This document shows positions 1 to 9,468 of a stretch of 41,513 nt of DNA, one piece after another. Location of the stretch: positions 1 to 41,513 of the forward strand of contig CAJOHE010000015.1 in the NCBI GenBank assembly GCA_905234495.1, in the 5' to 3' direction. This stretch comes from an uncultured Eubacterium sp. GTDB lineage: Bacteria; Bacillota; Clostridia; Oscillospirales; Acutalibacteraceae. The stretch's first letter is position 1. Each line of letters opens with the position of its first letter. A model generated the notes under the pieces. The model was not told the DNA's origin and did no database searches. It saw only the letters and a program-made list of their open reading frames with translations. The position numbers and the translations under genes were made by a program.

Positions 1-19
1 CAAAAAAGGAATGAATGAA

Positions 20-340
20 ATGGCAAGAAGGAAAAAGGAAAGCACACCGGGCGAGAACCTCACAAAGCAAATCATCGAACAGTATCAGCCGAAAAGCGTT
101 GAGGATATGCAAAATGCATTGAAAGACATTTTCGGACCGATGTTTGAGGCGATGCTACAAGGCGAAATGAATGACCATCTAGGTTATTCAAGTAATGACC
201 ACGGAGCAAAAACAACGGATAACCGCAGAAACGGTTACACAAGCAAGGCAATCAAGACCACAGCAGGTTCTGTTGAAATTAATGTTCCTCGCGACCGAGA
301 CGGCAGTTTTGAACCAAAGGTGGTGCCAAAGCGCGTATGA
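20..340 (+). pseudogene. IS256-family transposase, N-terminal fragment
   Basis: The translated product matches the N-terminal part of IS256/mutator-type transposases: a basic start, the MLQGEMNDHLGY motif, then RRNGYTSKAIKT and EINVPRDRDGSFEPKVVPKR. Full-length members are about 400 residues with a DDE catalytic core; here only about 107 residues remain and all catalytic aspartates and the glutamate are missing. Similarity stops abruptly after VVPKR at about position 334, where a TGA follows one codon later. An AAAGGA at 5-10 sits 9 nt before the ATG at 20; an in-frame ATG at 11 is the alternative start. The fragment cannot encode an active transposase and is a relic or a rearrangement junction. 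Confidence 0.85.
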
Positions 341-474
341 CCGAGGCAGAGCTTGCCCGTCAGGCACGCGCCGCATCAAGAAAAGAGAAAAGCGACGAGT
401 TCAAGGCAAAGGTTGACGAGCACAGAACAAAAATCAAAAAGCATTTTGCCGACCTCAAGGATGAACTTGATTAA
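337..474 (+). pseudogene. Orphan 3' coding fragment fused to the transposase remnant
   Basis: Directly after the point where transposase similarity ends, another frame opens and reads a 45-residue, highly charged, probably helical tail (starts MTEAELARQARAASRK, ends FADLKDELD) to a TAA at 472-474. It has no ribosome binding site of its own and sits over the transposase stop, so it is best read as the 3' end of an older gene whose 5' part was replaced by the IS fragment. The parent family is not recognised. It could also be a chance ORF. Confidence 0.35.
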
Positions 475-486
475 CTGAATAAAACA

Positions 487-517
487 AAAGCGTTCTGCGA
501 TTGCAGAACGCTTTTTC
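487..517. terminator. Bidirectional terminator after the V-ATPase operon
   Basis: A perfect 12-bp inverted repeat, AAAGCGTTCTGC / GCAGAACGCTTT with a 4-nt loop, is flanked by A-rich and T-rich runs. It ends the minus-strand V-ATPase operon just after ntpD and would also stop plus-strand transcription from the left edge. Confidence 0.85.
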
Positions 518-520
518 TTT

Positions 521-1177
521 TTATTCTTCGCTGTAGTTGTGCGCCTGTTCAAGAAGCATATCCTTGACCTTCATCAGTCGCGCCTTTGAGGAACGGTCGT
601 TTTCCTCAAGCTTCATTGAGATATACTTGATTGTTTCGGTATATCTCGGAATCAATACGTGCTCAAGCGAGTTTACGCGCCTTCTTGTCTTTTCAATTTC
701 GGCGCTCATCATTTCGCAGGACTTTTCAATTTCCGCAAGCTTAACCAAATCCTGAGCCGTTTCGTTGAGAAGCTCAACGGCTTTGTCAAGCTCAAAGGAT
801 GTGTAGGCAAAGCCGTAGGGGAATTCGCACGCCGAATCCCCGCTGCCGGTACTTGTTGTGAACACGGGAACGTTGACGCTCATAATGTTCTTTGTGTCGG
901 CTTTTGCGTACATTTTCTGCTTAGTTGTGATGAGCGACTGGTCGAGCATTTCGCTGCTCATAACCGCGCCTGCGCCCGCAAAGCCCGCGTTGCAGATACG
1001 GATTTTTTCCTCGATTTGCTCGCGAAGTTCCATATCCGTTTTCACAAGCTCTAAGAACTGGCGCATAAGCTCGTCGCGCTTATCCTTCAGCATCTTGTGC
1101 CCACGAAGAGCAGTATTAAGTTGTTTTTTCAGCTTCTGAAGCTGCATCCTCGTGGGATTAACATTCATTACTGCCAT
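521..1177 (-). CDS. ntpD: V-type ATPase subunit D (central stalk)
   Basis: Subunit D forms the long coiled-coil rotor axle that passes through the A3B3 head of the V-type ATPase. The 218-residue length is normal for the family. The N-terminus (NPTRMQLQKLKKQL and the following TALRGHKMLKDKRDEL) is the classic V-ATPase D signature, and long charged heptad-rich helices occupy both ends (about 8-75 and 125-205). It is the last gene of the operon. Its ribosome binding site GGTGAG lies inside the last codons of ntpB, with a 5-nt gap between the genes, suggesting translational coupling. A strong terminator follows immediately. Confidence 0.95.
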   Translation of the reverse strand: MAVMNVNPTRMQLQKLKKQLNTALRGHKMLKDKRDELMRQFLELVKTDMELREQIEEKIRICNAGFAGAGAVMSSEMLDQSLITTKQKMYAKADTKNIMSVNVPVFTTSTGSGDSACEFPYGFAYTSFELDKAVELLNETAQDLVKLAEIEKSCEMMSAEIEKTRRRVNSLEHVLIPRYTETIKYISMKLEENDRSSKARLMKVKDMLLEQAHNYSEE

Positions 1178-1182
1178 AGTTA

Positions 1183-2562
1183 TTACTCACCGGATTTTTC
1201 GTAGTATTTGTCGAGCATAACGTCCTTGATTCTCTTCAGCTCGCTTCTCGGAAGAATTCTGAGAAGCTCCCAGCCTATGCCGAGCGTTTCCTCGATTGAG
1301 CGGTTTTTGAGATAACCCTGTGACACATACTCTTTTTCAAAGCGGTCCGCAAATTCTGCATAGAGCTTGTCGGTGTCCGTAAGCGCAGCCTCGCCGAGAA
1401 TTACCATAAGCTCCTTGGCGTCCTTACCCCTTGCATAAGCGGCAAAGAGCTGGTTCATTGAGGAGGCGTGGTCCTCCCTCGTTCTGCCAGCGCCGATACC
1501 CTTGTCCTTAAGACGGGAAAGGGAGGGGAGCACGTCAATGGGCGGAGTTACGCCCTTTCTGTAAAGCTCACGCGAAAGGATAATCTGACCCTCGGTGATG
1601 TATCCCGTAAGGTCGGGAATCGGGTGGGTCTTGTCGTCCTCGGGCATTGAAAGAATCGGAATAAGAGTGATTGAGCCGTCCTTGCCCTTCATTCTTCCCG
1701 CGCGCTCATACATTGTTGCGAGGTCGGTGTACATATAACCGGGATATCCTCGTCTGCCGGGAACCTCTTTACGCGCCGCCGAAACCTCACGCAGAGCATC
1801 GGCATAGTTTGTGATGTCGGTCATAATTACAAGCACGTGCATACCAAGCTCAAACGCAAGGTATTCTGCGCAGGTGAGCGCCACACGCGGAGTTGCAATT
1901 CTTTCGATAGCGGGGTCGTTTGCAAGGTTTACAAACATAACCGTTCTGTCAAGCGCGCCCGACTCCGTGAAGGAGTTGATGAAGTAGTCAGCCTCTTCAA
2001 AGGTGATACCCATAGCCGCGAATACTACGGCAAACTGCTCGTCCTTACCGCGAACCGTTGCCTGACGCGCAATCTGTGCGGCAAGCTGAGCGTGAGGGAG
2101 ACCCGAGCCCGAGAATATCGGAAGCTTCTGTCCTCTTACAAGAGTGTTGAGTCCGTCAATAGCGGATACGCCCGTCTGAATGAACTCCTGCGGATAGTTT
2201 CTTGCCGCGGGGTTCATAGGTCTGCCGTTGATATCCATTCTCTCGTCGGGGATAATCTCGGGACCGCCGTCGATAGGATTGCCGAGACCGTCAAATACAC
2301 GCGAAAGCATATCGCGCGATACGGGAAGCTCCATCGACCTGCCGAGGAAGCGCACCTTTGAGCCTGCAAGGTTGATACCTGCAGCCGAGTCAAAAAGCTG
2401 AACAAGAGCGTTGCCCTTATCGATTTCAAGAACCTTGCAGCGGCGAAGCTCACCGCTCGGAAGCTCGATTTCTGCCAGCTCATCATACTTTACGTTTTCA
2501 ACGTTGCTGACCATCATAAGCGGTCCCGCAACCTCTCGTATTGTACGGTATTCCTTTGGCAT
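1183..2562 (-). CDS. ntpB: V-type ATPase subunit B (non-catalytic)
   Basis: The regulatory, non-catalytic subunit of the A3B3 hexamer in the cytoplasmic head. At 459 residues it has the usual length. At the position of a P-loop it reads [10 protein letters not shown] (151-160) and so lacks the Walker A lysine, which is typical of subunit B. The PSLSRL region and GAGRTREDH near residues 345-365 match the conserved interface segment that contributes the arginine finger to the neighbouring A subunit. Its ATG overlaps the ntpA stop (TAATG), and AGGAGG lies 9 nt upstream inside the end of ntpA, so the two head subunits are tightly coupled. Confidence 0.97.
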   Translation of the reverse strand: MPKEYRTIREVAGPLMMVSNVENVKYDELAEIELPSGELRRCKVLEIDKGNALVQLFDSAAGINLAGSKVRFLGRSMELPVSRDMLSRVFDGLGNPIDGGPEIIPDERMDINGRPMNPAARNYPQEFIQTGVSAIDGLNTLVRGQKLPIFSGSGLPHAQLAAQIARQATVRGKDEQFAVVFAAMGITFEEADYFINSFTESGALDRTVMFVNLANDPAIERIATPRVALTCAEYLAFELGMHVLVIMTDITNYADALREVSAARKEVPGRRGYPGYMYTDLATMYERAGRMKGKDGSITLIPILSMPEDDKTHPIPDLTGYITEGQIILSRELYRKGVTPPIDVLPSLSRLKDKGIGAGRTREDHASSMNQLFAAYARGKDAKELMVILGEAALTDTDKLYAEFADRFEKEYVSQGYLKNRSIEETLGIGWELLRILPRSELKRIKDVMLDKYYEKSGE

Positions 2563-4349
2563 TATTCCTCGCCTCCTTTACAGGTGTCGTTTGCTTCGTC
2601 CTCAAGTTCAATAAGCATTGAGGTGAATTCTCTGTCAATCGAATTGTTCTCCTTGCCTATCTCATCCTCCCTGCAGTACTTAAACTTGCCTATTCTCTCC
2701 CTGACGGGAAGCGAAACCAGCGCGCTTACGTCTGCGCCGTTGTTGAGATTTTTCATCGCAACGTCGTAGTATGCAAGAATTATCTTCATCATAAGATACT
2801 GCTTGTGAAGCGAAGCGTAGGTGTCAATATCGTCGAAAGCGTCCTGCTGTAAAAAGTCCTCGCGGATTGAGCGGGCTGCTTCTAACTTGATTCTGTCGGG
2901 AGCGGACAGCGCGTCCATTCCGACTAAGTTTACAATTTCCTGAAGCTCGGCTTCGTCCTGAAGCAGAGCCATAATTCTGCCGCGAAGCTCGGGCCAGTCC
3001 TCGGCGGCATTGTTTCTAAACCATCCCTCAAGATGGTCGGTATAAAGCGAATACGAGGTGAGCCAGTTGATGGCGGGGAAATGACGCTTGTATGCAAGAC
3101 CCGAATCAAGTCCCCAGAAAACCTTTACGATACGCAGGGTCGCCTGGGATACGGGCTCTGAAATGTCACCGCCGGGAGGCGATACAGCGCCGATAACCGA
3201 GAGGGCGCCCTCAACGTCGTTTGTTCCGTTGATGATAACACGTCCCGCTCTCTCGTAGAACTGAGCAAGTCGCGAGCCGAGGTATGCGGGATATCCCTCC
3301 TCACCCGGCATTTCCTCAAGTCTGCCCGACATCTCACGAAGAGCCTCAGCCCAGCGCGAGGTTGAGTCCGCCATAAGCGCAACAGTGTATCCCATATCGC
3401 GGAAATACTCGGCAATGGTGATACCCGTGTAGATTGAAGCCTCACGCGCCGCAACAGGCATATCCGAGGTGTTAGCAATAAGCACGGTTCTCTCCATAAG
3501 CGAGTTGCCCGTTCTCGGGTCCTTGAGCTCGGGGAACTCGTTTAGTACGTCGGTCATCTCGTTGCCGCGTTCGCCGCAGCCGATGTATACGATGATGTCA
3601 GCCGCAGCCCACTTTGCAAGCTGGTGCTGAACTACGGTTTTGCCCGAACCGAACGGGCCCGGGATTGAAGCCACGCCGCCCTTGGCAATCGGGAACATCA
3701 TATCGACGTTTCTCTGACCCGTAAGAAGCGGAACGTTGGGGGAGAGCTTTTTCTTGTAGGGTCTGCCGATACGTACAGGCCAGCTCTGGAAGAGCTTCAT
3801 CTCCTTATCGCCCTTTTCGGTTTCAATTACTGCAACCGTATCCTCAACGGTATATTCGCCAGAACTGATTGATTTAACGGTGCCCGAAACGCCGTTCGGT
3901 ACAATTATCTTATGTACGACGGCGGAGGTTTCCTCAACGGTACCCACAACGTCGCCCGCGGAAACCTTGTCGCCTGCGGAAACAGTTGCCTCAAAGCTCC
4001 ACTTTCTGCTTCTGTCAAGAGCGGGAACCTCGATACCCCTCTGGAGATTTGTGCCCGAAAGCCTCATTATCTCCTCAAGAGGACGCTGAATTCCGTCGTA
4101 GATTGAGCCGATGAGTCCCGGTCCGAGCTCAACGGAAAGCGGCTGACCCGTGGTTACAACCCTTTCGCCGGGTCCGAGTCCCGCCGTCTCCTCATATACC
4201 TGAATTGACGCTCTGTCCTCGTGCATCTCGATAATTTCGCCTATAAGGTTCTTATCGCTTACGCGGACAACGTCGTACATATTTGCATCACGCATTCCCT
4301 CTGCAATAACAAGAGGGCCTGCTACCTTGGTAATAGTGCCTTGGTTCAT
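2562..4349 (-). CDS. ntpA: V-type ATPase catalytic subunit A
   Basis: The ATP-hydrolysing (or ATP-making) subunit. With the start at 4349 the protein is 595 residues. Walker A is GPFGSGKT at 231-238. The A-subunit-specific non-homologous region lies at about 110-190, and [11 protein letters not shown] follows further on. An in-frame GTG lies 9 nt upstream, but it overlaps the GAGGTGAGG ribosome binding site. The ATG at 4349 is 5 nt after that site and matches the family N-terminus ([14 protein letters not shown]), so it is preferred. It lies between the subunit G(F) gene and ntpB in the standard order. No intein or other oddity was seen. Confidence 0.97.
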   Translation of the reverse strand: MNQGTITKVAGPLVIAEGMRDANMYDVVRVSDKNLIGEIIEMHEDRASIQVYEETAGLGPGERVVTTGQPLSVELGPGLIGSIYDGIQRPLEEIMRLSGTNLQRGIEVPALDRSRKWSFEATVSAGDKVSAGDVVGTVEETSAVVHKIIVPNGVSGTVKSISSGEYTVEDTVAVIETEKGDKEMKLFQSWPVRIGRPYKKKLSPNVPLLTGQRNVDMMFPIAKGGVASIPGPFGSGKTVVQHQLAKWAAADIIVYIGCGERGNEMTDVLNEFPELKDPRTGNSLMERTVLIANTSDMPVAAREASIYTGITIAEYFRDMGYTVALMADSTSRWAEALREMSGRLEEMPGEEGYPAYLGSRLAQFYERAGRVIINGTNDVEGALSVIGAVSPPGGDISEPVSQATLRIVKVFWGLDSGLAYKRHFPAINWLTSYSLYTDHLEGWFRNNAAEDWPELRGRIMALLQDEAELQEIVNLVGMDALSAPDRIKLEAARSIREDFLQQDAFDDIDTYASLHKQYLMMKIILAYYDVAMKNLNNGADVSALVSLPVRERIGKFKYCREDEIGKENNSIDREFTSMLIELEDEANDTCKGGEE

Positions 4350-4359
4350 ATGCCTCACC

Positions 4360-4683
4360 TCAGTTTTTAAATATAATATCGCTTCCTACCGCGCGCTCAA
4401 CGAAATATGAAAGGCGTTCCTTTCCTAAGCCGTTGTTGCCTCTGATACCCGGAATGGGTACGATTGCGGGAAGCTGTTTTTCCTCGTATTTTTTACATTC
4501 CTTTTCGGCGGCGGAATACATCTCTTCCGTCAGGAAGATGATTGTGTACTGCTCGTTTTCGGCGGCGGTTCTGAGAATTGAGCCCGCCCTTTGCAAATCA
4601 TTACATTCAATGATGTCAAAGCCGATGGCGGCAAAGCCTTTAATGCTCTCTCTGTCGCCTATAATCGCTATTCTCTCAGCCAT
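4360..4683 (-). CDS. ntpG: V-type ATPase subunit F (NtpG-type)
   Basis: A small subunit bound to the D axle at the base of the head; it links catalysis to rotation. The product is 107 residues with the family N-terminus [17 protein letters not shown] and the GFDII strand, as expected for a Rossmann-like fold. The ATG at 4683 is chosen over an in-frame GTG 9 nt upstream because family members start close to the IAIIGD strand. The start lies inside the 3' end of ntpC, so the two genes overlap by 8 nt. In E. hirae nomenclature this is NtpG; elsewhere it is called subunit F. Confidence 0.9.
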   Translation of the reverse strand: MAERIAIIGDRESIKGFAAIGFDIIECNDLQRAGSILRTAAENEQYTIIFLTEEMYSAAEKECKKYEEKQLPAIVPIPGIRGNNGLGKERLSYFVERAVGSDIIFKN

Positions 4684-5650
4684 AAAGCTCACGCAGCCTT
4701 TCCCTTGTAGTTTCCGCGTCCGCCGCAGTTTCTATGCCAACTGCAATAATGTGAATAACTCTGTATTCGGTCTGCCTTGCGATATAGAAACCGAGCGCCG
4801 CCTCAGCGCCGTTTCCGGCGCGTTTGCACTTGTCTATCGCAAGCGAGTTGAGAAGATTGTCGCAGTAGCGCTCAAAGCGGGCGGGGGAGGCCTTGTATGC
4901 CTCAACCGCCTCGGCACATCTGAATCTGTCCTTGAGGGCAAGATAGTCAAGAAGCGCGTCGATACCCTTGAGAGCCTCGCCGATAATCTTGTGCTTGTTG
5001 AATTCCTCGAGTCCGTCAAAAAGCGCGTCCTCATAGAAATTCTTCTGTGCGCCCGTAAGGCAGGCTCGTATTGCAGTTTTCACGTTGCGGTAAAACAGGT
5101 CTGTCCTGATATATTCGATAAGAAACTCAATCTTCGTTTCCTTCGCCTTTTCAAGCTGAGCCCTCATACACGCGATGTCGATGTGCGCGTCCGACAGTCT
5201 TGCGTCAGCGGTGTGGGCAAGGATTTCGTACGCCTTTTTTGCCGCGTCTGAAAAGTAATCGGGCAGAAGCTCGTACTTGTTTTCCTTAACCGCCGTGACG
5301 ATGTCCTCGGGGTCAACCGTATTCGGCTCAACAATTAGCTTTGTGTAGTCGACGCTTGAAAGCATACCCTTGATGATTGCCTTGATGTTGTGGGCGTCGT
5401 TTACGTAGCTGAACACGTCAAATACGGAAGGGTCGGGAACGATGTCGGAAATGTATTTTACCGTTTCGTTTCTGTTGTTATTTATAATTTCGTCAATGCT
5501 CTGCCCGTCGGCATAGCCCTTGTCACGAAGATATGCAACAAGGGAATCCGTATCGCTCAGCGCAAGCATTGCGTCCGTATCGGCTTTTGAAAGCAGTTCT
5601 TTTTCTTTTGCCCTTACCGAGCCGATGGAATATTCGTATGAAATAGCCAT
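4676..5650 (-). CDS. ntpC: V-type ATPase subunit C
   Basis: Subunit C (the d/AC39-like protein) is the funnel that connects the central stalk to the membrane rotor ring. It is almost entirely helical, as this 324-residue product appears to be. The start at 5650 gives the typical MAISYEYSIGSVRAKEK N-terminus and has GAGGA 8 nt upstream; the longer reading frame that starts 18 nt earlier has no ribosome binding site. It begins 1 nt after the ntpE stop and overlaps ntpG by 8 nt, which fits coupled translation in the operon. Confidence 0.92.
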   Translation of the reverse strand: MAISYEYSIGSVRAKEKELLSKADTDAMLALSDTDSLVAYLRDKGYADGQSIDEIINNNRNETVKYISDIVPDPSVFDVFSYVNDAHNIKAIIKGMLSSVDYTKLIVEPNTVDPEDIVTAVKENKYELLPDYFSDAAKKAYEILAHTADARLSDAHIDIACMRAQLEKAKETKIEFLIEYIRTDLFYRNVKTAIRACLTGAQKNFYEDALFDGLEEFNKHKIIGEALKGIDALLDYLALKDRFRCAEAVEAYKASPARFERYCDNLLNSLAIDKCKRAGNGAEAALGFYIARQTEYRVIHIIAVGIETAADAETTRERLRELYG

Positions 5651-5651
5651 A

Positions 5652-6239
5652 TCAGTTTTCCTCAGCAAACAGATAACGGTTGATGTAATCCTCTAACTCG
5701 TTCTTTCTGTCCTCGATAACAGCGTTTAAAGAACAGTTTGACTCAATGTCGCCGCACTTGAGGATGAAGCCGCCCGTGATGTCCGCGGTGGTATCGCTAA
5801 TCTCAGCGTCAATGCCCGCCGCCTTCATCTTTTCGGCAAAGTCCTTCGGAAGTCTTTCGCGGTCTCTTTTGTTGAGAATAACCGTTCCGCGGTCGCCGTC
5901 GATACCCTCGGCAAGCCTGTAGATAAAAGCGAAATATTTATCCGCCTCAAGCGAATTGATGTGCTCAATGAGAAGGTCGAGAGTCTTATTTATCTCGCCT
6001 CTCTTAGCCTCAAGCACCGCGTTTCTCTCGATGAGGGAAGCGCTGCTTAAAGCGGCGTTTTTCATATTTTCAGCCTTGGCGTCGGCGTTTGCGGAGACTG
6101 CCTCAGCTTCCGCGTCAGCCTTCTTTTCAGCCTCTTCAAGAATCCCCGCGGCTTTTTCCTCAGCCTCGTCTATGATGAGCTGCGCCTGTTCTTTTCCCGA
6201 ATTAATAATGCTTTCAAAAAGCTTGTTATCATTTGTCAT
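5652..6239 (-). CDS. ntpE: V-type ATPase subunit E (peripheral stalk)
   Basis: This is the E half of the peripheral-stalk heterodimer that holds the head against rotation. The 195-residue protein has an Ala/Glu/Lys-rich coiled-coil N-terminal half (about 10-85, e.g. DEAEEKAAGILEEAEKKADA), followed by a globular C-terminal domain that binds subunit B. The right-handed coiled-coil composition matches the small partner gene at 8753. It sits between ntpK and ntpC in the conserved order. The ribosome binding site GAAAGG is about 10 nt from the ATG. Confidence 0.9.
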   Translation of the reverse strand: MTNDNKLFESIINSGKEQAQLIIDEAEEKAAGILEEAEKKADAEAEAVSANADAKAENMKNAALSSASLIERNAVLEAKRGEINKTLDLLIEHINSLEADKYFAFIYRLAEGIDGDRGTVILNKRDRERLPKDFAEKMKAAGIDAEISDTTADITGGFILKCGDIESNCSLNAVIEDRKNELEDYINRYLFAEEN

Positions 6240-6257
6240 TAATAATCAGCCTTTCGC

Positions 6258-6731
6258 TCAGAATTCAAGATTAGGAATTGAAATTACTGCAAGAAGCGAA
6301 ACGATGAAGGAAAGAAGAGCATAAATCTCAACAAGGGTGATTGATACCATTGCCTTTGAGAAGTTCTTGTCGTCCTTTGCCGTCATAGCAACGCCCGATA
6401 CAGCCGTTTTGCCCTGCTCAATACCGGATACAAGACCGCCGATACCGATTGCAAGAGCCGCTGCAAGAAATGCAAAGCCGTGCTGTGTGTCGGGAATTTC
6501 GCCGCCAAGCACGCCGCAGTTGATGATGATAAGGAAGCCTACGATGAAGCCGTAAAGTCCCTGTGTGCCGGGAAGAAGCGTCAATACAAGCATCTTACCG
6601 AATTTTGAAGAGTCCTCGGAAAGAACGCCCATTGAAGCCTGTCCTGCACCGCCTACGCCTTTTGCAGAGCCTATGCCTGCGAGTACCGTTGCAACTACTG
6701 CTGCTGCTACCGCTAATACTAATCCACTCAT
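6258..6731 (-). CDS. ntpK: V-type ATPase proteolipid subunit K (rotor ring)
   Basis: A 157-residue proteolipid with two fused helical hairpins (four membrane helices at about 4-24, 50-71, 85-105 and 128-152), as in 16-kDa V-type K subunits. The ion-carrying glutamate is E135 in LVEIYALLSF; the first hairpin has no acidic residue. The residues matching the Na+ ligands of E. hirae NtpK (L61, T64, Q65, Q110, E139) are all present: L53, T56 and Q57 in LLPGTQGLYGF, Q106 in GIEQGK, and E135. This points to sodium rather than proton coupling, an inference from ligand conservation. The start overlaps the ntpI stop (ATGA), with AGGAGG upstream. Confidence 0.95.
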   Translation of the reverse strand: MSGLVLAVAAAVVATVLAGIGSAKGVGGAGQASMGVLSEDSSKFGKMLVLTLLPGTQGLYGFIVGFLIIINCGVLGGEIPDTQHGFAFLAAALAIGIGGLVSGIEQGKTAVSGVAMTAKDDKNFSKAMVSITLVEIYALLSFIVSLLAVISIPNLEF

Positions 6732-8716
6732 TTTTTATTATCCTCCTTGATTCTTATATACTTACTTTTGAGAGTGAACGGTTCAAACTGTTTTCCGCCG
6801 CCCTCATAAAATTTACTGAACATTTCAACGTACTGAAGCCTCATTGTGTGAACGTATGAGCCGAGTGCGTTAAGACCTATATTGATAACGTGTCCCAAAA
6901 TGAACACAAGAAGCATCGGGATGATGCCGATAATCGACTTTCCGAGCATTTCCGAAAGAAGGTTGAACACCTCTGCCATAACGCCCGTTGTCAGTCCGAG
7001 AGCAAGAAGTCTCGAATAGCTGAGAAGGTCGCTTATGTAGCTCGTTATGTCGTAGAGCGAAACCACGCCCGAGAAAAGCCGCATAATCGGATTCTTCTTA
7101 TCGCGCCCCTGCGTGAGTATGAGCATCGCCACGCCGAGAATCGCCATACCGAAGCCGATGTACTTCACAACGTCGCTGAGCTTCGTGCCTGCAGCGCCGA
7201 CCGCGATTCCCACAAGAACAATCATCCACGAGCCCACGTCGAACACCGCGCCCTTTTTGTCGCCGTGCTTCCACAGAACGTAGAACTTGCACGCCATACC
7301 TGCCAGAATGTGAACAAGACCGAACGCGATTGACATTATCAGTATCGCCATAGCGTCCTTTTTCTGGTCGAGTATCGGCCACGGAAGCATATCCGCCATC
7401 GTGATGTCCTTGCCCGTAAAGTGATTGTAGAAAACTGCGGGTGCGTTTCCGAATATGGAACCGTAAACAAGTCCCCATATAAACGTTGAAATGCCGCAGT
7501 ATTCAAAGAGCTTGAGATTGTTTCTCATCGACTTTTCGGGCTTGAATTTCTTAATCAGAAATGCGCAGACAAGAACCATAAGCAGTCCGTATCCCGCGTC
7601 AGAGAACATCATTCCGAAGAAGAAATAGTAGAAAAACGCAAGCACGGGCGTCGGGTCTATATCGTCCTTACCCGGGGAAGCGTACATCGTAACGATGCCC
7701 TGCGCGGGTTCTGCAAACGCGTTGTTCTTGAGCTTTACGGGTGCGTCTTCGCCCGCGTCTTCAAATTCAACCACGCAGCATTCGAGCTTTGCGCATATCG
7801 CCTCGAGCTTGCCCCTGTCCTCTTCGGGAATGTATCCCGTGATTATAACCGTGTGGTCGCTGTGGTCAAGGGTGCTCAGAACCCTGTACTTGTCGGCTCT
7901 TATCGCAAAATAGTCGCTGACGTTTTTGATGTCTTCCCTGTACTCGGCGTATCCCTTAATCTTTTCAAGCGCCTCGTCGCTCTCTTTGTCGAGCGCGTCA
8001 ATCTTGGCTTTCAGGGCCTGCACCTCAGCCGCGGGAACATCGTCGCAGCTGACGGAAGGATAGGAAAAACCGATTGAACGAAGCAGGGTTTCCGCCTCGC
8101 TTCTCTGTTCTTTAGGAACAAAGAGCGCGATACAGGTAATATCCCTCGAAGCGGATACTATGTCGAAGTCAAACACAAGGTCACTGTCCGCCGCAAGCGC
8201 TTCGGCAAGTTCCTTGTCGCTGTAAAGCTTCGGAAGCGAGCCGATGATAATTCCGGCTGATCCCGTCTCTTTCATATCCATAGGAATGTCGAGGGGTTCC
8301 CACGGCTCAAGCAGAGCAAGAGAGGTGTTGATTCTGACCTTTTCCGCCGCGTTATCGGTAATGACCTTGTCGTAGTCGAGAATGTCGTTGATAACGTCGA
8401 CCGTCTCGCCGGAATTCTCTGCGATAACGCCTATCTCGTCGGGGTCAATCTCGCGCCTTCCCGAAAACGATGCGAAAAGCGACGTCTTTTCGGGGACGGC
8501 GTTGTCAAGTATTTTCAGCGCCTTTTCAGCGTAATTGAAATGCCGCTCAAATACCTGCTGCCGCGACGACAGGTCAATCTTTCTGAAGCCCTCTTGCGCT
8601 TCATCCTTCGAGCATATCAGCTCGGCAACCGAGCTGTCCTGCAGGTGTTCTATAAGGAATTTTCTGTCCTTTCGCAAAGCCGCAATAGTAAACTTATTCA
8701 TTTTAAGCTTTGCCAC
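6728..8716 (-). CDS. ntpI: V-type ATPase subunit I (stator, a-subunit)
   Basis: The membrane stator that provides the two ion half-channels. At 662 residues it has the normal length: a soluble N-terminal half (about 1-340) that docks the peripheral stalks, then about seven to eight membrane helices starting near FFYYFFFGMMFSDAGYG. The essential arginine facing the rotor glutamate is R569 in LLSYSRLLALGL. The start is a GTG at 8716: GGTGA lies 6 nt upstream, and MAKLKMNKF matches the family N-terminus. The downstream end overlaps ntpK by 4 nt. Confidence 0.95.
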   Translation of the reverse strand: MAKLKMNKFTIAALRKDRKFLIEHLQDSSVAELICSKDEAQEGFRKIDLSSRQQVFERHFNYAEKALKILDNAVPEKTSLFASFSGRREIDPDEIGVIAENSGETVDVINDILDYDKVITDNAAEKVRINTSLALLEPWEPLDIPMDMKETGSAGIIIGSLPKLYSDKELAEALAADSDLVFDFDIVSASRDITCIALFVPKEQRSEAETLLRSIGFSYPSVSCDDVPAAEVQALKAKIDALDKESDEALEKIKGYAEYREDIKNVSDYFAIRADKYRVLSTLDHSDHTVIITGYIPEEDRGKLEAICAKLECCVVEFEDAGEDAPVKLKNNAFAEPAQGIVTMYASPGKDDIDPTPVLAFFYYFFFGMMFSDAGYGLLMVLVCAFLIKKFKPEKSMRNNLKLFEYCGISTFIWGLVYGSIFGNAPAVFYNHFTGKDITMADMLPWPILDQKKDAMAILIMSIAFGLVHILAGMACKFYVLWKHGDKKGAVFDVGSWMIVLVGIAVGAAGTKLSDVVKYIGFGMAILGVAMLILTQGRDKKNPIMRLFSGVVSLYDITSYISDLLSYSRLLALGLTTGVMAEVFNLLSEMLGKSIIGIIPMLLVFILGHVINIGLNALGSYVHTMRLQYVEMFSKFYEGGGKQFEPFTLKSKYIRIKEDNKK

Positions 8717-8752
8717 AGTCTATCACCTCATTTACTGCAATAGTAGTGTTAA

Positions 8753-9061
8753 TCAGAATAACTGTTCAAGCGCGCCGTCAAAGACTGCCGCGCGGTTTTT
8801 ATCCGCCGTCTGCGCCAGCTCGGCTTTAGTCCTTTCGGCGGACTCTTCAGCCCTGCCTATAATGCCGTCGCACTCGGCTTTAACCGCGTCGAGCTTTTTG
8901 TCCGCTTCCGCCTGAGCTTCGGCAGAGCGCGTTTTGATAAGCTCGTCGCCCTTTGCCCTTGCGTTTTCGGCAATCGACTTCGCTTCGGCTTTGGCATCTG
9001 AAATCAGCCTTGCGCATTCCTGCTCGGCTTCATTCACTTTATCTAAAATATCCTTAGCCAT
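8753..9061 (-). CDS. ntpF: V-type ATPase peripheral-stalk subunit H/G (NtpF-type)
   Basis: A 102-residue, nearly continuous Ala/Glu/Lys/Asp coiled coil (LDKVNEAEQECARLISDAKA onward), typical of the short peripheral-stalk partner that pairs with subunit E. It is the first gene of the operon, with an AGGAGG ribosome binding site 5 nt before its ATG and a good promoter about 35 nt further upstream. The same position is occupied by ntpF in the E. hirae operon; other databases call the protein subunit H or AhaH. Sequence alone is low complexity, so the call rests on position as much as on similarity. Confidence 0.85.
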   Translation of the reverse strand: MAKDILDKVNEAEQECARLISDAKAEAKSIAENARAKGDELIKTRSAEAQAEADKKLDAVKAECDGIIGRAEESAERTKAELAQTADKNRAAVFDGALEQLF

Positions 9062-9092
9062 ATATGCCTCCTAATATTATATATTATATTAT

Positions 9093-9121
9093 AATATACA
9101 ATCACTTGATAAAAAAGTCAA
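9093..9121 (-). promoter_or_regulatory. Promoter of the V-ATPase operon
   Basis: On the minus strand TTGACT (9121-9116) is separated by 17 nt from TATATT (9098-9093), a near-consensus housekeeping promoter just upstream of ntpF. The stretch between it and the ribosome binding site is almost pure A/T and offers alternative -10 boxes. Confidence 0.7.
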
Positions 9122-9410
9122 AAGAAAGCAGGCAAAATATTGCATTTGTAACAAATTTGTAACCTGTTTGAGCAAAACGTGGTTTTAATAATTTCTTCAA
9201 TACTATAAATGACAAGCCGCCACTCAAAATGAACTGCATAATCATATAAACAGTACAAATGAGCGGAGGCTTTCTCTTAAAACAACAAGTGATTTTAATT
9301 ACGTGTTATAAACGTCGAATCTATTTTTCATTTCAGAGATTTCTTTTAAAGAATATAGATATCTTAGTCAACTAAAAAGAATGCAGTAAAACATCTATGT
9401 TCGTTTTTTG
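9122..9410. other. Gene-free divergent region between ntpF and the YdeI-like gene
   Basis: AT-rich stretch with no convincing ORF. It holds a tandem TTTGTAAC pair near 9147-9162 and an imperfect long-range inverted repeat (GCCGCCACTCA near 9217 against TGAGCGGAGGC near 9262). Neither matches a regulatory element I know. The V-ATPase promoter lies at its left edge and the 9411 promoter at its right edge. Confidence 0.5.
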
Positions 9411-9439
9411 TTGCATATGTGACGGCGGTTATGTATAAT
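9411..9439 (+). promoter_or_regulatory. Promoter for the YdeI-like gene
   Basis: TTGCAT (9411-9416), 17-nt spacer, perfect TATAAT (9434-9439), 29 nt before the chosen start codon. Confidence 0.7.
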
Positions 9440-9468
9440 GAAATTATTAAATGATTTCAGGTGAAAAA

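Noticed and set aside
4433..5251. 272-codon plus-strand ORF opposite V-ATPase subunits F and C
   Set aside because: Antisense shadow of two well-supported genes, without ribosome binding site or family features.
7098..7478. 126-codon minus-strand ORF in an alternate frame of ntpI
   Set aside because: Out-of-frame shadow with Arg/His/Gly-rich composition inside a conserved membrane domain.
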